A DNA stretch of 64,000 nucleotides from Chryseobacterium luquanense (GTDB lineage: Bacteria > Bacteroidota > Bacteroidia > Flavobacteriales > Weeksellaceae), in NCBI RefSeq assembly GCF_026460945.1, contig NZ_JAOVZV010000015.1, positions 1-64,000 on the forward strand, given 5' to 3'. The first letter of the stretch is position 1; each line of letters opens with the position of its first letter. Below, piece after piece: positions 42,519-52,594 of the stretch. Below the pieces are notes generated by a model, which saw nothing but the letters and a program-made list of their open reading frames with translations, was not told the origin of the DNA and did no database searches. Made by a program: the position numbers and the translations under genes.

Positions 42519-43541
42519 ATGACATATTTCGTAACAGGAGGAAGCGGATTTATTGGTTCTCATTTGGTAGAAAAATTATTGAAAGAAGGACATTCTGTCA
42601 TAAACATTGACAACTTTGATGATTTTTATGATTATAAAGTGAAAATTCAAAATACCCTGGAATCTTTAGGGAAAAATATTGAATTTGAATTCTCTAATAA
42701 AGAAAATGATATTCAGAATTTAATTTCTATTTCAAAATCTGACAATTATACTTTATATTTCCAAGACATAAGAGACAAAAGTGGTTTAGAAAAAATATTC
42801 ACTAACCATAAAATCAACCAAGTCATTCATTTAGCGGCTCTTGCAGGAGTAAGACCTTCGATTGAAAGACCTTTAGAATACGAAGAGGTAAACATCCGAG
42901 GAACCATGAATCTTTGGGAACTTTGTAATCAATTTAGTATTAAAAAGTTTGTTTGCGCTTCATCATCTAGCGTTTACGGAAACAATGAGAAAACTCCTTT
43001 TTCTGAAACGGATAACGTAGACTACCCCATTTCTCCTTATGCTGCAACAAAAAAAAGTGGCGAAATTTTAGGTCATGTTTATCACAGCCTTTATAATATC
43101 GACATGATTCAGCTGAGGTTTTTCACCGTTTACGGACCGAGACAAAGACCAGATTTAGCTATTCACAAATTTACAAAACTCATTTCTGAAAACAAAGAAA
43201 TACCTTTCTACGGCGATGGAAACACGGCAAGAGATTACACTTACATCGATGATATTATTGATGGAATTATAAAATCTATTAAATATTTAGAAAATAACAC
43301 AAATATTTATGAGATTTTGAACCTGGGAGAAAGTGAAGTTGTTAATTTAAATAAAATGCTTTCTACGCTAGAAAACCTTTTAGGAAAATCTGCCATTAAG
43401 AAAAATCTGCCAATGCAACCGGGTGATGTGCAAAAAACCAGCGCCGATATTACAAAAGCACAAGATTTAATCGGTTATAATCCTACAACAAACTTCCAAA
43501 ATGGCACAAAAATATTTGTGGAATGGTTTTTGAGAAAATGA
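42519..43541 (+). CDS. NAD-dependent epimerase, UDP-glucuronate 4-epimerase-like
   Basis: A 340-residue short-chain dehydrogenase (extended type). NAD-binding GGSGFIGSH (residues 7-15), HLAALAGVRPSIERP, catalytic Tyr174 and Lys178 in SPYAATKKSGE, then LRFFTVYGPRQRPDLAIHKF and GDGNTARDYTYIDDIIDGI. The AGVRPS and GPRQRPD segments are typical of UDP-glucuronate 4-epimerases and related nucleotide-sugar enzymes. There is no neighbouring polysaccharide cluster, so the substrate is uncertain. Confidence 0.85.
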   Translation: MTYFVTGGSGFIGSHLVEKLLKEGHSVINIDNFDDFYDYKVKIQNTLESLGKNIEFEFSNKENDIQNLISISKSDNYTLYFQDIRDKSGLEKIFTNHKINQVIHLAALAGVRPSIERPLEYEEVNIRGTMNLWELCNQFSIKKFVCASSSSVYGNNEKTPFSETDNVDYPISPYAATKKSGEILGHVYHSLYNIDMIQLRFFTVYGPRQRPDLAIHKFTKLISENKEIPFYGDGNTARDYTYIDDIIDGIIKSIKYLENNTNIYEILNLGESEVVNLNKMLSTLENLLGKSAIKKNLPMQPGDVQKTSADITKAQDLIGYNPTTNFQNGTKIFVEWFLRK

Positions 43542-43655
43542 CATCAATCGGCCGCAATCATGTTCAACACAGCAATTGCCGTCAGTATAGACAAAAATTA
43601 ATAAAAGAATTGAAAATCAAGTCATAAAAAAAGTTTATAATATAACCTATTTTTA

Positions 43656-43663
43656 TACTTTTG
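43656..43663 (+). promoter_or_regulatory. -7 element TACTTTTG of the DUF2795 gene
   Basis: Full match to TAnnTTTG with a leader of about 14 nt before the ATG at 43681. Confidence 0.6.
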
Positions 43664-43680
43664 CAAAAAAATAAAGAATT

Positions 43681-43902
43681 ATGTACTGGACATTAGAATT
43701 AGCATCATACCTAAGCGACGCACCTTGGCCAATGACAAAAGCAGAACTTATCGATTACGCGATTAGAACTGGTGCACCAATGGAAGTAGTAGAAAACCTT
43801 CAGGCAATTGAAGACGAAGGAGAAATTTACGATGCAATCGACGAAATTTGGAGCGACTATCCAACAGATGAAGATTATCTTTGGAACGAAGACGAATATT
43901 AA
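43681..43902 (+). CDS. DUF2795 family small acidic protein
   Basis: A 73-residue protein: MYWTLELASYLSDAPWPMTK, then ELIDYAIRTGAPMEVVENL and an acidic tail (WSDYPTDEDYLWNEDEY). The DUF2795 motif (L..a.WP.tK.eLi.yA...gap..v...L) is clear. Function unknown. Its own promoter and terminator make it monocistronic and possibly well expressed. Confidence 0.85.
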   Translation: MYWTLELASYLSDAPWPMTKAELIDYAIRTGAPMEVVENLQAIEDEGEIYDAIDEIWSDYPTDEDYLWNEDEY

Positions 43903-43912
43903 GAAAAGCATT

Positions 43913-43942
43913 AAGCTTTAGGTAGTATACTTAAAGCTTTTT
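43913..43942 (+). terminator. Terminator of the DUF2795 gene
   Basis: AAGCTTTA / TAAAGCTT stem with an 11-nt loop followed by TTT. A medium-strength candidate. Confidence 0.6.
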
Positions 43943-44017
43943 AAATATATAACATACACCAGAGCGTGTAATTTTAATATGCTTAAAGCAATTTGCTTTG
44001 AGCCTAAATCAAATTCT

Positions 44018-47000
44018 ATGAGTTTTTTAAATAAAGTTCTTAAAGGGTTTTTGGGAGACAAAAAAGCGCAGGACCTAAAGGAAGTAAAAAAAGTTGTAAC
44101 AAAAATCAAAGCTGTTGAGCCTGCAATCGGAGAATTATCTGATGATGGTTTGAGAGAGAAAACCGCTGAATTTAAATCTAAAATTAAAGAAGCGACAAGC
44201 AGTATCACAGCGCAGATAGAACAAATTAAAGAGCAGATAAAAAACTCTACCAATGTTGATGAGAAGGAAGCTTTGTTTTCTAAAATAGAAGCTTTGAAAA
44301 AAGATTCTTACGAAATCGAAGAAAAAGTTCTTTTACAGGTTCTTCCGGAAGCTTTTGCCTTGATTAAAGAAACATCTAGAAGATGGGCTCAAAACGGAGA
44401 AATTCGTGTAACAGCAACAGATTGGGACAGAGAACTTGCTGCTGCCGGAAAAGATTTCATTGAAATTCAAGGAGATCAGGCAGTTTGGAAAAACTCATGG
44501 AATGCAGCCGGAACCCCCGTACTTTGGGATATGGTGCATTACGACACGCAGTTTATTGGTGGTGTGATTCTTCACAGCGGAAAAATTGCTGAGATGGCAA
44601 CCGGAGAAGGTAAAACTTTAGTGGGAACACTTCCTATTTATTTAAATTCACTTCCTGAAAGAGGAGTTCACGTTGTAACCGTGAATGATTATTTGGCAAA
44701 ACGTGACTCGGCTTGGATGGGACCATTGTACCAATTCCACGGAATGTCTATCGATTGTATCGATAATCACCAACCGAATTCAGACGGAAGAAGAAAAGCA
44801 TACAACTCAGATATTACGTACGGAACCAACAACGAATTTGGTTTCGATTATTTGAGAGACAATATGGTAACTTCACCTACAGAGTTGGTGCAGAGAGAAC
44901 TAAACTTCGCAATTGTGGATGAGGTTGATTCTGTATTGGTAGATGATGCAAGAACACCATTGATTATTTCTGGTCCGGTTCCTCAGGGAGACAGACAGGA
45001 ATTTGACATTCTTAAACCTTCAATTGACAGAATCGTTGAGGTACAGAAAAAAACTGTTTCTGCTATTTTTAATGAGGCTAAAAAATTAATAGCAGCAGGA
45101 AATACAAAAGAAGGAGGATTCAAATTACTTCAGGCTTACAGAGGTCTTCCTAAAAACAGACAATTAATTAAATTCTTATCGGAAAGCGGAAATCGTGCAT
45201 TGCTTCAGAAAGTTGAGGCGCAATATATGCAGGATAACAACCGTGATATGCCGATTGTAGATAAAGACCTTTACTTTGTAATTGAAGAAAAGAACAATCA
45301 GGTTGACTTGACAGACAAAGGTGTAGAATACATGTCTCAAGGAAATTCTGATGCCAATTTCTTCGTTCTTCCAGATATCGGAACTGAAATTGCTGAGGTG
45401 GAAGCTAAAAATTTATCTAAAGAAGAAGAATTTGAAGCTAAAGAAAAACTATTCTCTGATTTTGCTGAAAAATCTGAGAGAGTTCATACAATGAGTCAAT
45501 TATTAAAAGCATATACCTTATTCGAAAAAGATGATGAATATGTGGTTATTGACGGTGAGGTAAAAATTGTTGACGAACAGACCGGTCGTATTATGGAAGG
45601 TCGTCGTTATTCAGACGGTCTTCACCAAGCGATTGAAGCTAAAGAAAGTGTAAAAATCGAAGCAGCTACTCAGACTTTTGCAACGGTTACTCTTCAAAAT
45701 TATTTCCGTATGTACAACAAATTGGCGGGAATGACTGGTACAGCAGAAACTGAAGCTGGTGAACTTTGGCAGATCTATAAATTAGATGTTGTGGTAATTC
45801 CAACCAACCGTCCAATTCAGAGACATGACAGACAAGATTTGGTTTTCAAAACCAACAGAGAAAAATATAATGCAGTAATTGAAGAAATTGAAAACTTAAC
45901 TTCAGCAGGAAGACCTGTATTGGTGGGAACAACTTCTGTTGAGATTTCACAATTATTGTCAAAAGCACTAAGTTTAAGAAAAATTCAACACCAAGTGTTG
46001 AATGCAAAACTTCACAAAAAAGAAGCAGAAATCGTTGCAGGAGCTGGTCAACCGGGAGTTGTAACTATTGCAACCAATATGGCAGGTCGTGGTACCGATA
46101 TTAAACTTTCTAAAGAAGTAAAAGAATCTGGTGGTTTAGCTATTATCGGAACAGAAAGACATGATTCAAGACGTGTTGACAGACAGTTGAGAGGTAGAGC
46201 AGGACGTCAGGGAGATCCTGGAAGTTCTCAGTTCTATGTTTCTTTGGAAGACAACTTGATGCGTTTATTCGGTTCTGAAAGAATTGCTAAAATGATGGAC
46301 AGAATGGGTCATAAAGAAGGTGAAGTTATTCAGCACTCTATGATTTCTAAATCTATCGAAAGAGCTCAGAAAAAAGTGGAAGAAAACAACTTTGGAACAA
46401 GAAAGAGACTTCTTGAATATGATGACGTAATGAATAAGCAACGTGACGTAATCTACAAAAGAAGAAAGAATGCATTGTTCGGAGATCACTTGAAGTATGA
46501 TATTGCGAATATGATTTTTGATGTTTCAAATTCTATTGTGGCTAAAGGCAAAGCAACCGGAAACTATAAAGATTTTGAATTTGAAATCATTAAAAACTTC
46601 ACAATGGAATCTCCTATTTCTGAAAATGATTTTAAATCTAAACAGATTCCGGAACTTACCGATATGCTTTTCAAAGCTGCTCAGGCTGATTACGACATGA
46701 AACTAAATCTTCTGAAAGAAAAATCGTTCCCAATTATTGAAAATGTTTATCAGAATCAGGGTTCAATGTTCAAGATGATTCAGGTTCCTTTCACAGACGG
46801 TATTAAAACCACTACAATCGTAACTGATTTGAAAGAAGCTCATGATACAAAGTGTGACAGTTTAATCAACGATTTTGAAAAGAATATCACTTTATCAATC
46901 ATCGATGAAAACTGGAAACTTCACCTTCGTGAAATGGATGATTTAAGAAAATCATCTCAAGGAGCTGTTTACGAACAAAAAGATCCTTTAGTTATTTATA

Positions 47001-47092
47001 AACAAGAATCTTTCCAATTGTTCAGCGAAATGGTTGACAAAATGAACAAAGAAATTATTTCATTCTTATATAGAGGAGAAATTCCCGCATAA
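44018..47092 (+). CDS. secA: Protein translocase subunit SecA
   Basis: A 1024-residue ATPase when started at ATG 44018 ([15 protein letters not shown]), which matches the usual SecA opening; 13 upstream codons are open but atypical. Walker [48 protein letters not shown], and the second RecA fold [11 protein letters not shown]-type ([14 protein letters not shown]) plus [16 protein letters not shown]. Insertions relative to the 901-residue E. coli enzyme fit this phylum. The cysteine SEC-C tail is absent. Confidence 0.97.
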   Translation: MSFLNKVLKGFLGDKKAQDLKEVKKVVTKIKAVEPAIGELSDDGLREKTAEFKSKIKEATSSITAQIEQIKEQIKNSTNVDEKEALFSKIEALKKDSYEIEEKVLLQVLPEAFALIKETSRRWAQNGEIRVTATDWDRELAAAGKDFIEIQGDQAVWKNSWNAAGTPVLWDMVHYDTQFIGGVILHSGKIAEMATGEGKTLVGTLPIYLNSLPERGVHVVTVNDYLAKRDSAWMGPLYQFHGMSIDCIDNHQPNSDGRRKAYNSDITYGTNNEFGFDYLRDNMVTSPTELVQRELNFAIVDEVDSVLVDDARTPLIISGPVPQGDRQEFDILKPSIDRIVEVQKKTVSAIFNEAKKLIAAGNTKEGGFKLLQAYRGLPKNRQLIKFLSESGNRALLQKVEAQYMQDNNRDMPIVDKDLYFVIEEKNNQVDLTDKGVEYMSQGNSDANFFVLPDIGTEIAEVEAKNLSKEEEFEAKEKLFSDFAEKSERVHTMSQLLKAYTLFEKDDEYVVIDGEVKIVDEQTGRIMEGRRYSDGLHQAIEAKESVKIEAATQTFATVTLQNYFRMYNKLAGMTGTAETEAGELWQIYKLDVVVIPTNRPIQRHDRQDLVFKTNREKYNAVIEEIENLTSAGRPVLVGTTSVEISQLLSKALSLRKIQHQVLNAKLHKKEAEIVAGAGQPGVVTIATNMAGRGTDIKLSKEVKESGGLAIIGTERHDSRRVDRQLRGRAGRQGDPGSSQFYVSLEDNLMRLFGSERIAKMMDRMGHKEGEVIQHSMISKSIERAQKKVEENNFGTRKRLLEYDDVMNKQRDVIYKRRKNALFGDHLKYDIANMIFDVSNSIVAKGKATGNYKDFEFEIIKNFTMESPISENDFKSKQIPELTDMLFKAAQADYDMKLNLLKEKSFPIIENVYQNQGSMFKMIQVPFTDGIKTTTIVTDLKEAHDTKCDSLINDFEKNITLSIIDENWKLHLREMDDLRKSSQGAVYEQKDPLVIYKQESFQLFSEMVDKMNKEIISFLYRGEIPA

Positions 47093-47113
47093 GAGATAAA
47101 TTGTAAATTTCAT

Positions 47114-47143
47114 AAAAACCCACTTCAAATGAAGTGGGTTTTT
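47114..47143 (+). terminator. secA terminator
   Basis: A perfect 13-bp stem AAAAACCCACTTC / GAAGTGGGTTTTT with AAAT loop. Confidence 0.85.
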
Positions 47144-47197
47144 CTTATTTAATGAATAATACTTATAAATTAAACATGATAAATATCAATTGTTTAA

Positions 47198-47229
47198 TTT
47201 ATTTAGAATAATTAAAAAGAATATATTTG
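47198..47229 (+). promoter_or_regulatory. Siderophore receptor promoter with candidate iron operator
   Basis: -7 element TATATTTG at 47222-47229. The 19-bp string TTTATTTAGAATAATTAAA (47198-47216) lies just upstream and matches 17 of 19 positions with the opposite strand of 49462-49480 in front of the PepSY gene. A Fur-type site is a plausible reading. Confidence 0.5.
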
Positions 47230-47245
47230 CAAAAAAATAAGCTTC

Positions 47246-49396
47246 ATGAAAAAACTATTGGTTTGCGCTTTATTGTTGGGTTCAATGATAACGTTTGCAC
47301 AAGAGAAAGATTCTGTCAACTCAAAAAATATAGAAGAAGTAATCATCAATAAGATGGTGAAGAAACTCGATACCGAATCTTCCAACAAAATGCCGATAAG
47401 CTTTATCGAGAATCCACAAGTTTATTCTTCCATCGATAGAGGAATTTTGGAAAATCAGAATATTTTCACGGTGGATGATGCTTACAGAAACGTAACCGGT
47501 TTGCAAAAAATGTGGAATCCTACAGGAAGAGCCGGAGATGGCGGTTCATTTTTCGTTTTGAGAGGTTTCCCCTCTCAAGCTTCTACGAGAAATGGTGTGG
47601 TTGCTCCCGTTACTTCTACAATTGATGCAATAAATGTTGAAACGCTGGAATTCTTGAAAGGTCCTGTGGGAACACTTTACGGAAGTACAGTAGCTTCGTA
47701 TGGTGGTCTTATTAATAGAGTGACTAAAAAACCTCAGCAAAATTTCTTTGGTGCAGTCTCGGGTTCTGCAGGAAGTTATAATACATATAGAGCAACTGCG
47801 GATATAAACGCTCCCATTACAAAAGACTTACTTTTCCGCGTAAATACAGCTTATACAAACGAAGGGAATTTCACTAAACCTAATGCAGGAAATCAGTACA
47901 CGACATTCGCTCCAAGTTTGACCTGGAATGTTTCAGAAAAAGTTCAGCTGAATGTTGATTATGAATTGTTCCGAAATCGAGTAACAGCAAATCCTTATTT
48001 CTTCTATCTTTCTCCAAAAACTTTGAACGGAATCGATAATATGAAAGATTTAGAAAAGGTGGCAGGCTTAGATTATAAAGAATCTTACACCGGAAAAGGC
48101 TTGTACATGACTGCTAGAAATTCCAATATTTTTGGAAACGTGAAATGGAAAATCAGCGATAATATTACATCAAATACTTACATTAATAATTCCGATTCTT
48201 ATTCAGACGGATACAATCCTTATTTTTCTGTAGCTTATGATGTTGCGTCATCTTCATATAATGTTGCCAGAGCAGACCAATCTACAAATGGCAGTAAAAA
48301 ATCATGGTTTCAGATTCAACAAAACTTCAATTTTAATTACGACTTCTCAAATGGAATGAAAAACAGAACAGTTGTTGGTTTTGATTATATGAGAACAACA
48401 GAAAGATTGCGTTACAAATATCTTAACTCCAACTTTGATACTGTAGCAGCTTCAGGTGCAGATTATTCCGGAATGAATGCCGATGCATTATCTGCACTTT
48501 ATGCAAATCCCACAAATGTTTCAACCTGGGATTATTTGAGAGATCTAAATACCTATTCAGGATATATCTCCAACTTATTCACTCCGATTGCAAACTTGCA
48601 CATTATGGCTGGACTTCGTTATGAAAATAATGATTATCTGGGTGGAATGTCTGGACCAAACGCAGAGAAAGCATTCAACCAATCCGCATTTTCGCCGAAA
48701 GCTGGAATTGTTTACGAAATTGTAAAAGGAACATTCTCTGTTTTCGGAAATTATCAAAACTCTTTTAAGTCTAACGGATACTACACTTCTGATGTAATTG
48801 GAAATACAACTCTATCTGACCCTGAAAGAGGAAATCAATTTGAAGGAGGTTTCAAAGCGAGCTTATTTAAAAACAGATTCAACGCAACGGTTTCTTACTA
48901 CAACATTCAAGTGAAAAATCAATTGCTGTACACGGGAGAGTTTGCTCCAAACTTTGTTTCAGTACAACAGCAGGTCGCATCTACACTAAGTAAAGGATTT
49001 GAGCTGGAAGTTAACGCATATCTTGTAAAAGGTTTCTCTTTAGTCGGAGGTTTGGCTTACAATGATACAGTAGACAAATCTACAGATTTGAGACCAACAA
49101 CAGCAGGTTCTTTCTGGAATGCAAATTTCAATCTGGCTTATCAATTTGTTGATGGAAAAGTAAAAGGTCTTGGATTCGGAATTGGTGGAAATTATGCAAG
49201 TGACAATAATGTAACAGGAGATTTTATTTTACCAAAATATTTCGTTTTGAATGCCAATGCATTTTACGATGCCAAGAAATTCAGAATCGGGGTCAAAGTA
49301 GACAACTTTACTAATGAGCATTATTGGACAGGATATTCTACTGCAAATCCGCAAATCTTGGCAAATTTCTTAGGAACGATTGCTTACAAGTTTTAA
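47246..49396 (+). CDS. TonB-dependent siderophore receptor
   Basis: A 716-residue outer-membrane receptor with signal peptide (LLVCALLLGSMITFAQ). Plug domain at about 45-180: NIFTVDDAYRNVTGLQ, FVLRGFPSQASTRNG, VETLEFLKGPVGTLYGS and GLINRVTKKP. The rest is a beta barrel ending in FLGTIAYKF with terminal Phe. The FhuA/FpvA-like plug words suggest ferric-siderophore uptake powered by TonB. There is no N-terminal carboxypeptidase-like domain or sigma-regulator extension. The PepSY gene downstream shares a candidate operator and probably handles iron release. Confidence 0.88.
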   Translation: MKKLLVCALLLGSMITFAQEKDSVNSKNIEEVIINKMVKKLDTESSNKMPISFIENPQVYSSIDRGILENQNIFTVDDAYRNVTGLQKMWNPTGRAGDGGSFFVLRGFPSQASTRNGVVAPVTSTIDAINVETLEFLKGPVGTLYGSTVASYGGLINRVTKKPQQNFFGAVSGSAGSYNTYRATADINAPITKDLLFRVNTAYTNEGNFTKPNAGNQYTTFAPSLTWNVSEKVQLNVDYELFRNRVTANPYFFYLSPKTLNGIDNMKDLEKVAGLDYKESYTGKGLYMTARNSNIFGNVKWKISDNITSNTYINNSDSYSDGYNPYFSVAYDVASSSYNVARADQSTNGSKKSWFQIQQNFNFNYDFSNGMKNRTVVGFDYMRTTERLRYKYLNSNFDTVAASGADYSGMNADALSALYANPTNVSTWDYLRDLNTYSGYISNLFTPIANLHIMAGLRYENNDYLGGMSGPNAEKAFNQSAFSPKAGIVYEIVKGTFSVFGNYQNSFKSNGYYTSDVIGNTTLSDPERGNQFEGGFKASLFKNRFNATVSYYNIQVKNQLLYTGEFAPNFVSVQQQVASTLSKGFELEVNAYLVKGFSLVGGLAYNDTVDKSTDLRPTTAGSFWNANFNLAYQFVDGKVKGLGFGIGGNYASDNNVTGDFILPKYFVLNANAFYDAKKFRIGVKVDNFTNEHYWTGYSTANPQILANFLGTIAYKF

Positions 49397-49414
49397 TAAA
49401 ATTCCAAATCAATC

Positions 49415-49446
49415 ATCTGCCAAACTGCGCACGTAGTTTGGCAGAT
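49415..49446 (+). terminator. Receptor gene terminator
   Basis: A perfect 12-bp stem ATCTGCCAAACT / AGTTTGGCAGAT, then TTATTT. Confidence 0.7.
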
Positions 49447-49461
49447 TTATTTAAGGTAAAT

Positions 49462-49500
49462 TTGAATTAATCTAAATAAAAATTGAAAATTATATCTTTG
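49462..49500 (+). promoter_or_regulatory. PepSY gene promoter with candidate iron operator
   Basis: -7 element TATCTTTG at 49493-49500; TTGAATTAATCTAAATAAA (49462-49480) is nearly the reverse complement of the site before the receptor gene. Confidence 0.5.
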
Positions 49501-49517
49501 CACAACTTTAGAAATTC

Positions 49518-50726
49518 ATGAAGAAAAAACATCACCACAAAAAGAAACCCAGCTTATTCAAAAAATGGACAGGCAAACTGCATCTTTGGCTTGGTCTTTC
49601 TATCGGTCTAATTATATTTATTATTTCAATTACAGGAGCCTTATATGTTTTTAAAGATGAAGTTGAAAATTTCACGAGAAAAGAGGTCATTTATCATAAT
49701 GAACAAAACATTTCTCAAAAACAGGTTCTTCCGATTCGTGTTTTAGAAAAAGCGGTTGATGCTCAGGTAAAAGAGAAATATAAAATCCATTGGGTAAATA
49801 TTCCTATTGACAAAAAAATGGCTTACCAGTTTTTCTGGTACGAACACAACACCGAAGCATGGAATTATTTCGATGAATTTCCTATCTATAAAGTTGCCTA
49901 CGTAAATCCTTATGACGGAAAAGTTTTAAGAGTTTATGATGAAAAAAATGGCTTTTTCAACATTGTAAAAATGATTCACTGGAGTTTTTTGCTGAAGCAG
50001 GATTGGGGGAAATATGTTGTCGGAATTCCGGTTATTATTTTTGTTATCATGTTGATTTCCGGTATCATTCTTTGGTGGCCCAAAAATAAAGCAGCAAGAA
50101 AGCAAAGATTTTCATTCAAATGGAAAAACATCAAAAGCTGGAAAAGAAAAAATTATGATCTTCATAACATCTTAGGTTTTTACGCTTCAATATTTGCTTT
50201 AATATTTTCAATTACAGGATTGTTTTATGCTTTCTTAGTCGTTCAGATGATGATGTATTTTGTCTTTTCAGGAGGAAATACAGTCTACCCAGACTTTTCA
50301 CACATCACAACAAAGGCTCCGATTGAAGCAAGAACTGAGAGTACTTTAGACAAAGTAATTTCAACTGTTCAGGCAAAATATCCAAATTCTTATGGTTTTT
50401 CAATTGATTTGGGACATCCGCATATGGATGATCATGAACACCCGAATTTTTCAGTTTTCGTAAAACATCTTTCTTATTCTTATCATAAAAATTCAAGCTT
50501 AATTTTTGACGAAAACTCGGGAGAACTTCTGCACACCTACAATCACGAAGATAAAAACTTCGGTGAAAAAACTATTGCAGCCAATTATGACATTCATGTA
50601 GGATCTATTTTAGGATTACCTACAAAAATTATTGCATTTATTGTCAGCTTAATTTGTGCCTCACTTCCTGTAACAGGATTTTTAGTTTGGTGGGGAAGAA
50701 GAAAAAAGACTAAAAAAGCTGCTTGA
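49518..50726 (+). CDS. PepSY-associated TM helix protein, putative siderophore/ferric reductase
   Basis: A 402-residue inner-membrane protein with the PepSY-TM layout: basic start (KKKHHHKKKPSLFKKW), helix 1 with GKLHLWLGLSIGLII, a periplasmic PepSY region with VNPYDGKVLRV, MIHWSFLLKQDWG, helices IFVIMLISGIILWWP, a central helix pair with HNILGFYASIFALIFSITGLF, and a last helix SLICASLPVTGFLVWWGR. Conserved His in helices could hold haem. These proteins often accompany TonB siderophore receptors and reduce or process ferric siderophores. Role here is inferred from the neighbour. Confidence 0.8.
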   Translation: MKKKHHHKKKPSLFKKWTGKLHLWLGLSIGLIIFIISITGALYVFKDEVENFTRKEVIYHNEQNISQKQVLPIRVLEKAVDAQVKEKYKIHWVNIPIDKKMAYQFFWYEHNTEAWNYFDEFPIYKVAYVNPYDGKVLRVYDEKNGFFNIVKMIHWSFLLKQDWGKYVVGIPVIIFVIMLISGIILWWPKNKAARKQRFSFKWKNIKSWKRKNYDLHNILGFYASIFALIFSITGLFYAFLVVQMMMYFVFSGGNTVYPDFSHITTKAPIEARTESTLDKVISTVQAKYPNSYGFSIDLGHPHMDDHEHPNFSVFVKHLSYSYHKNSSLIFDENSGELLHTYNHEDKNFGEKTIAANYDIHVGSILGLPTKIIAFIVSLICASLPVTGFLVWWGRRKKTKKAA

Positions 50727-50807
50727 TATTTTAAATAAATTAGGTTTACTCACTATTAATACAATCTTTTTTATAAATTTATTGCCTCGAAATTATACAA
50801 TAAGAAA

Positions 50808-51776
50808 ATGTCAGTAGTAGATTTGTCAAAACAGGTTGCATTAGGTATCGATATCGGTGGAACCAATACTAAATTTGGTTTAGTAAATCACAGAGGCCAA
50901 ATTTTAGCCAAGGGTTCTATTCCCACCGATCAGTACAATACTCCCGAAGAATTTATTGATGCGCTATATAAAGAAATTCAGCCGCTAATCGATGAGCATG
51001 GTGTAGAAAAAATGATTGAAGGAATCGGTGTAGGAGCTCCCAACGCAAACTACTACAGAGGAACTATCGAACAGGCACCTAATCTTCCCTGGAAAGGCGT
51101 AATTCAATTTGCAGATCTGATGACAGAAAAATTCGGTCAGCCCTGCAAAATGACCAACGATGCAAATGCTGCAGCGCTTGGTGAAATGATGTACGGTGCA
51201 GCAAGAGGTATGAAAGATTTCATCATGATTACTTTGGGAACAGGTGTGGGAAGCGGAATTGTTTCTGGCGGAAATTTAATTTATGGTCACGACGGTTTTG
51301 CCGGAGAATTGGGTCACACCATCGTAAAACCTGGCGGAAGAAAACACTGGAGTACGGGTTCTGAAGGAAGCCTTGAAGCTTATGCTTCTGCCACAGGAAT
51401 TGCTATTACAGCAAAAAAAATGAGAGCAGAATTTCCGGATTCTATGTTGAATCAGTTTCCTGAAGAAGCAATTAATTCTAAAACTGTTCACGAATGCGCA
51501 TTAAAAGAAGATCCTGTTGCGATTGAAGTTTTTAGATATACAGGTCAGAAATTGGGTGAAGCATTGGCAAATTTCGTAATGTTCTCCTCTCCTGAAGCAA
51601 TTTTGTTATTTGGTGGAGTTATTAAAGCCGGAGATTTCATTTTAAAACCTGCAAAACTTCACATGGAAAGAAATCTTCTTCCAATTTTCAGAAATAAAGT
51701 AAGATTGGTTTTCTCTGAACTTGACGAAGCTGATGCTGCTATTTTAGGAGCAAGTGCTTTGGTTTGGGAAAAATAA
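50808..51776 (+). CDS. ROK family sugar kinase (glucokinase-like)
   Basis: A 322-residue kinase. Phosphate-binding GIDIGGTNTKFGLV (Asp15), GVGAPNANYYRGTIEQAPNLPW, MTNDANAAALGE (catalytic Asp in NDANAA) and ITLGTGVGSGIVSGG. The usual ROK zinc motif CxCGxxGCxE after GELGH is absent: it reads GELGHTIVKPGGRKHWSTGSE-GSLEAYAS, with no cysteines. Glucose or N-acetylmannosamine are possible substrates. It stands alone between terminators. Confidence 0.85.
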   Translation: MSVVDLSKQVALGIDIGGTNTKFGLVNHRGQILAKGSIPTDQYNTPEEFIDALYKEIQPLIDEHGVEKMIEGIGVGAPNANYYRGTIEQAPNLPWKGVIQFADLMTEKFGQPCKMTNDANAAALGEMMYGAARGMKDFIMITLGTGVGSGIVSGGNLIYGHDGFAGELGHTIVKPGGRKHWSTGSEGSLEAYASATGIAITAKKMRAEFPDSMLNQFPEEAINSKTVHECALKEDPVAIEVFRYTGQKLGEALANFVMFSSPEAILLFGGVIKAGDFILKPAKLHMERNLLPIFRNKVRLVFSELDEADAAILGASALVWEK

Positions 51777-51797
51777 TTTAATTTATAAATAATATTG

Positions 51798-51822
51798 AGC
51801 ATCCTTTTGGGATGCTTTTTTC
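51798..51822 (+). terminator. ROK gene terminator
   Basis: AGCATCC / GGATGCT stem with a TTTTG loop, followed by six T. Confidence 0.8.
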
Positions 51823-51925
51823 ATTATTATTTAAAGCAAGCATTTATTTGAGATTATTTGTGAAATCTATCATCGTAATTTGTGTTTAAAACCTAACATA
51901 GTTCAATTTTGGCTCAATATTTTCT

Positions 51926-51933
51926 TACTTTTG
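51926..51933 (+). promoter_or_regulatory. -7 element TACTTTTG of msrA
   Basis: Full match to TAnnTTTG; the leader would be about 64 nt. Confidence 0.5.
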
Positions 51934-52000
51934 ATAAGTTTTTTTATCAATCTGAAATAGGTTTAAAGAAACTATCTAAATATAAAATTCAAGCTAAAAA

Positions 52001-52555
52001 ATGGATAAAAATAATTTGCAGCAAATCACTTTTGGAGGTGGATGTTTTTGGTGTGTGGAAAGCTGTTTTAATATGCTGAAAGGTGTAGAATCTGCCATTT
52101 CAGGTTATTCAGGAGGACATAAAGACAATCCGACGTACGAAGAAGTTTGCACAGGAGAAACCGGTCATGCAGAAGTTGTTCAAATAACCTACGATTCTTC
52201 CCTAATTTCTTATGAGCAGTTGATGGATGTGTTTTTCTTTCTTCATGACCCGACTCAACTAAACAGACAGGGAAATGATATCGGAACTCAATACCGTTCG
52301 GTAATTTATTACAAAGATGAAGCGGAAAAAGCAAAAGCCGAAGAATCCATCAAAACTTCTCAGGAATCAAACAGATGGTCTGGAACTTATGTGACAGAAA
52401 TTTCACCTTTCGAAAAATTCTGGGCAGCCGAACAATATCATCAAGGATATTATAATGAAAACCCAACTCAGCCATACTGCAGTGCAATTGTTGGTCCTAA
52501 AATCCAAAAGTTCAAAAAGCATTTCGGAGAATTGGGAATGTTAGAATTAAATTAA
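52001..52555 (+). CDS. msrA: Peptide-methionine (S)-S-oxide reductase
   Basis: A 184-residue enzyme with the MsrA active-site motif GGGCFWCVE (catalytic Cys15), SGYSGGHKDNPTYEEVCTGETGHAEVV, DPTQLNRQGNDIGTQYRS and AEQYHQGYY. It reduces methionine-S-sulfoxide in proteins. There is no MsrB domain fused. No signal peptide, so it acts in the cytosol. Confidence 0.95.
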   Translation: MDKNNLQQITFGGGCFWCVESCFNMLKGVESAISGYSGGHKDNPTYEEVCTGETGHAEVVQITYDSSLISYEQLMDVFFFLHDPTQLNRQGNDIGTQYRSVIYYKDEAEKAKAEESIKTSQESNRWSGTYVTEISPFEKFWAAEQYHQGYYNENPTQPYCSAIVGPKIQKFKKHFGELGMLELN

Positions 52556-52567
52556 AAACAAAATTTA

Positions 52568-52594
52568 AGCGTAGATTTTTCTTCGCTTTTTTTA
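52568..52594. terminator. Hairpin between msrA and the 52592 gene
   Basis: AAGCGTAGA / TCTTCGCTT stem with one U-U mismatch, then a T run. Weak, but located between convergent genes. Confidence 0.45.
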
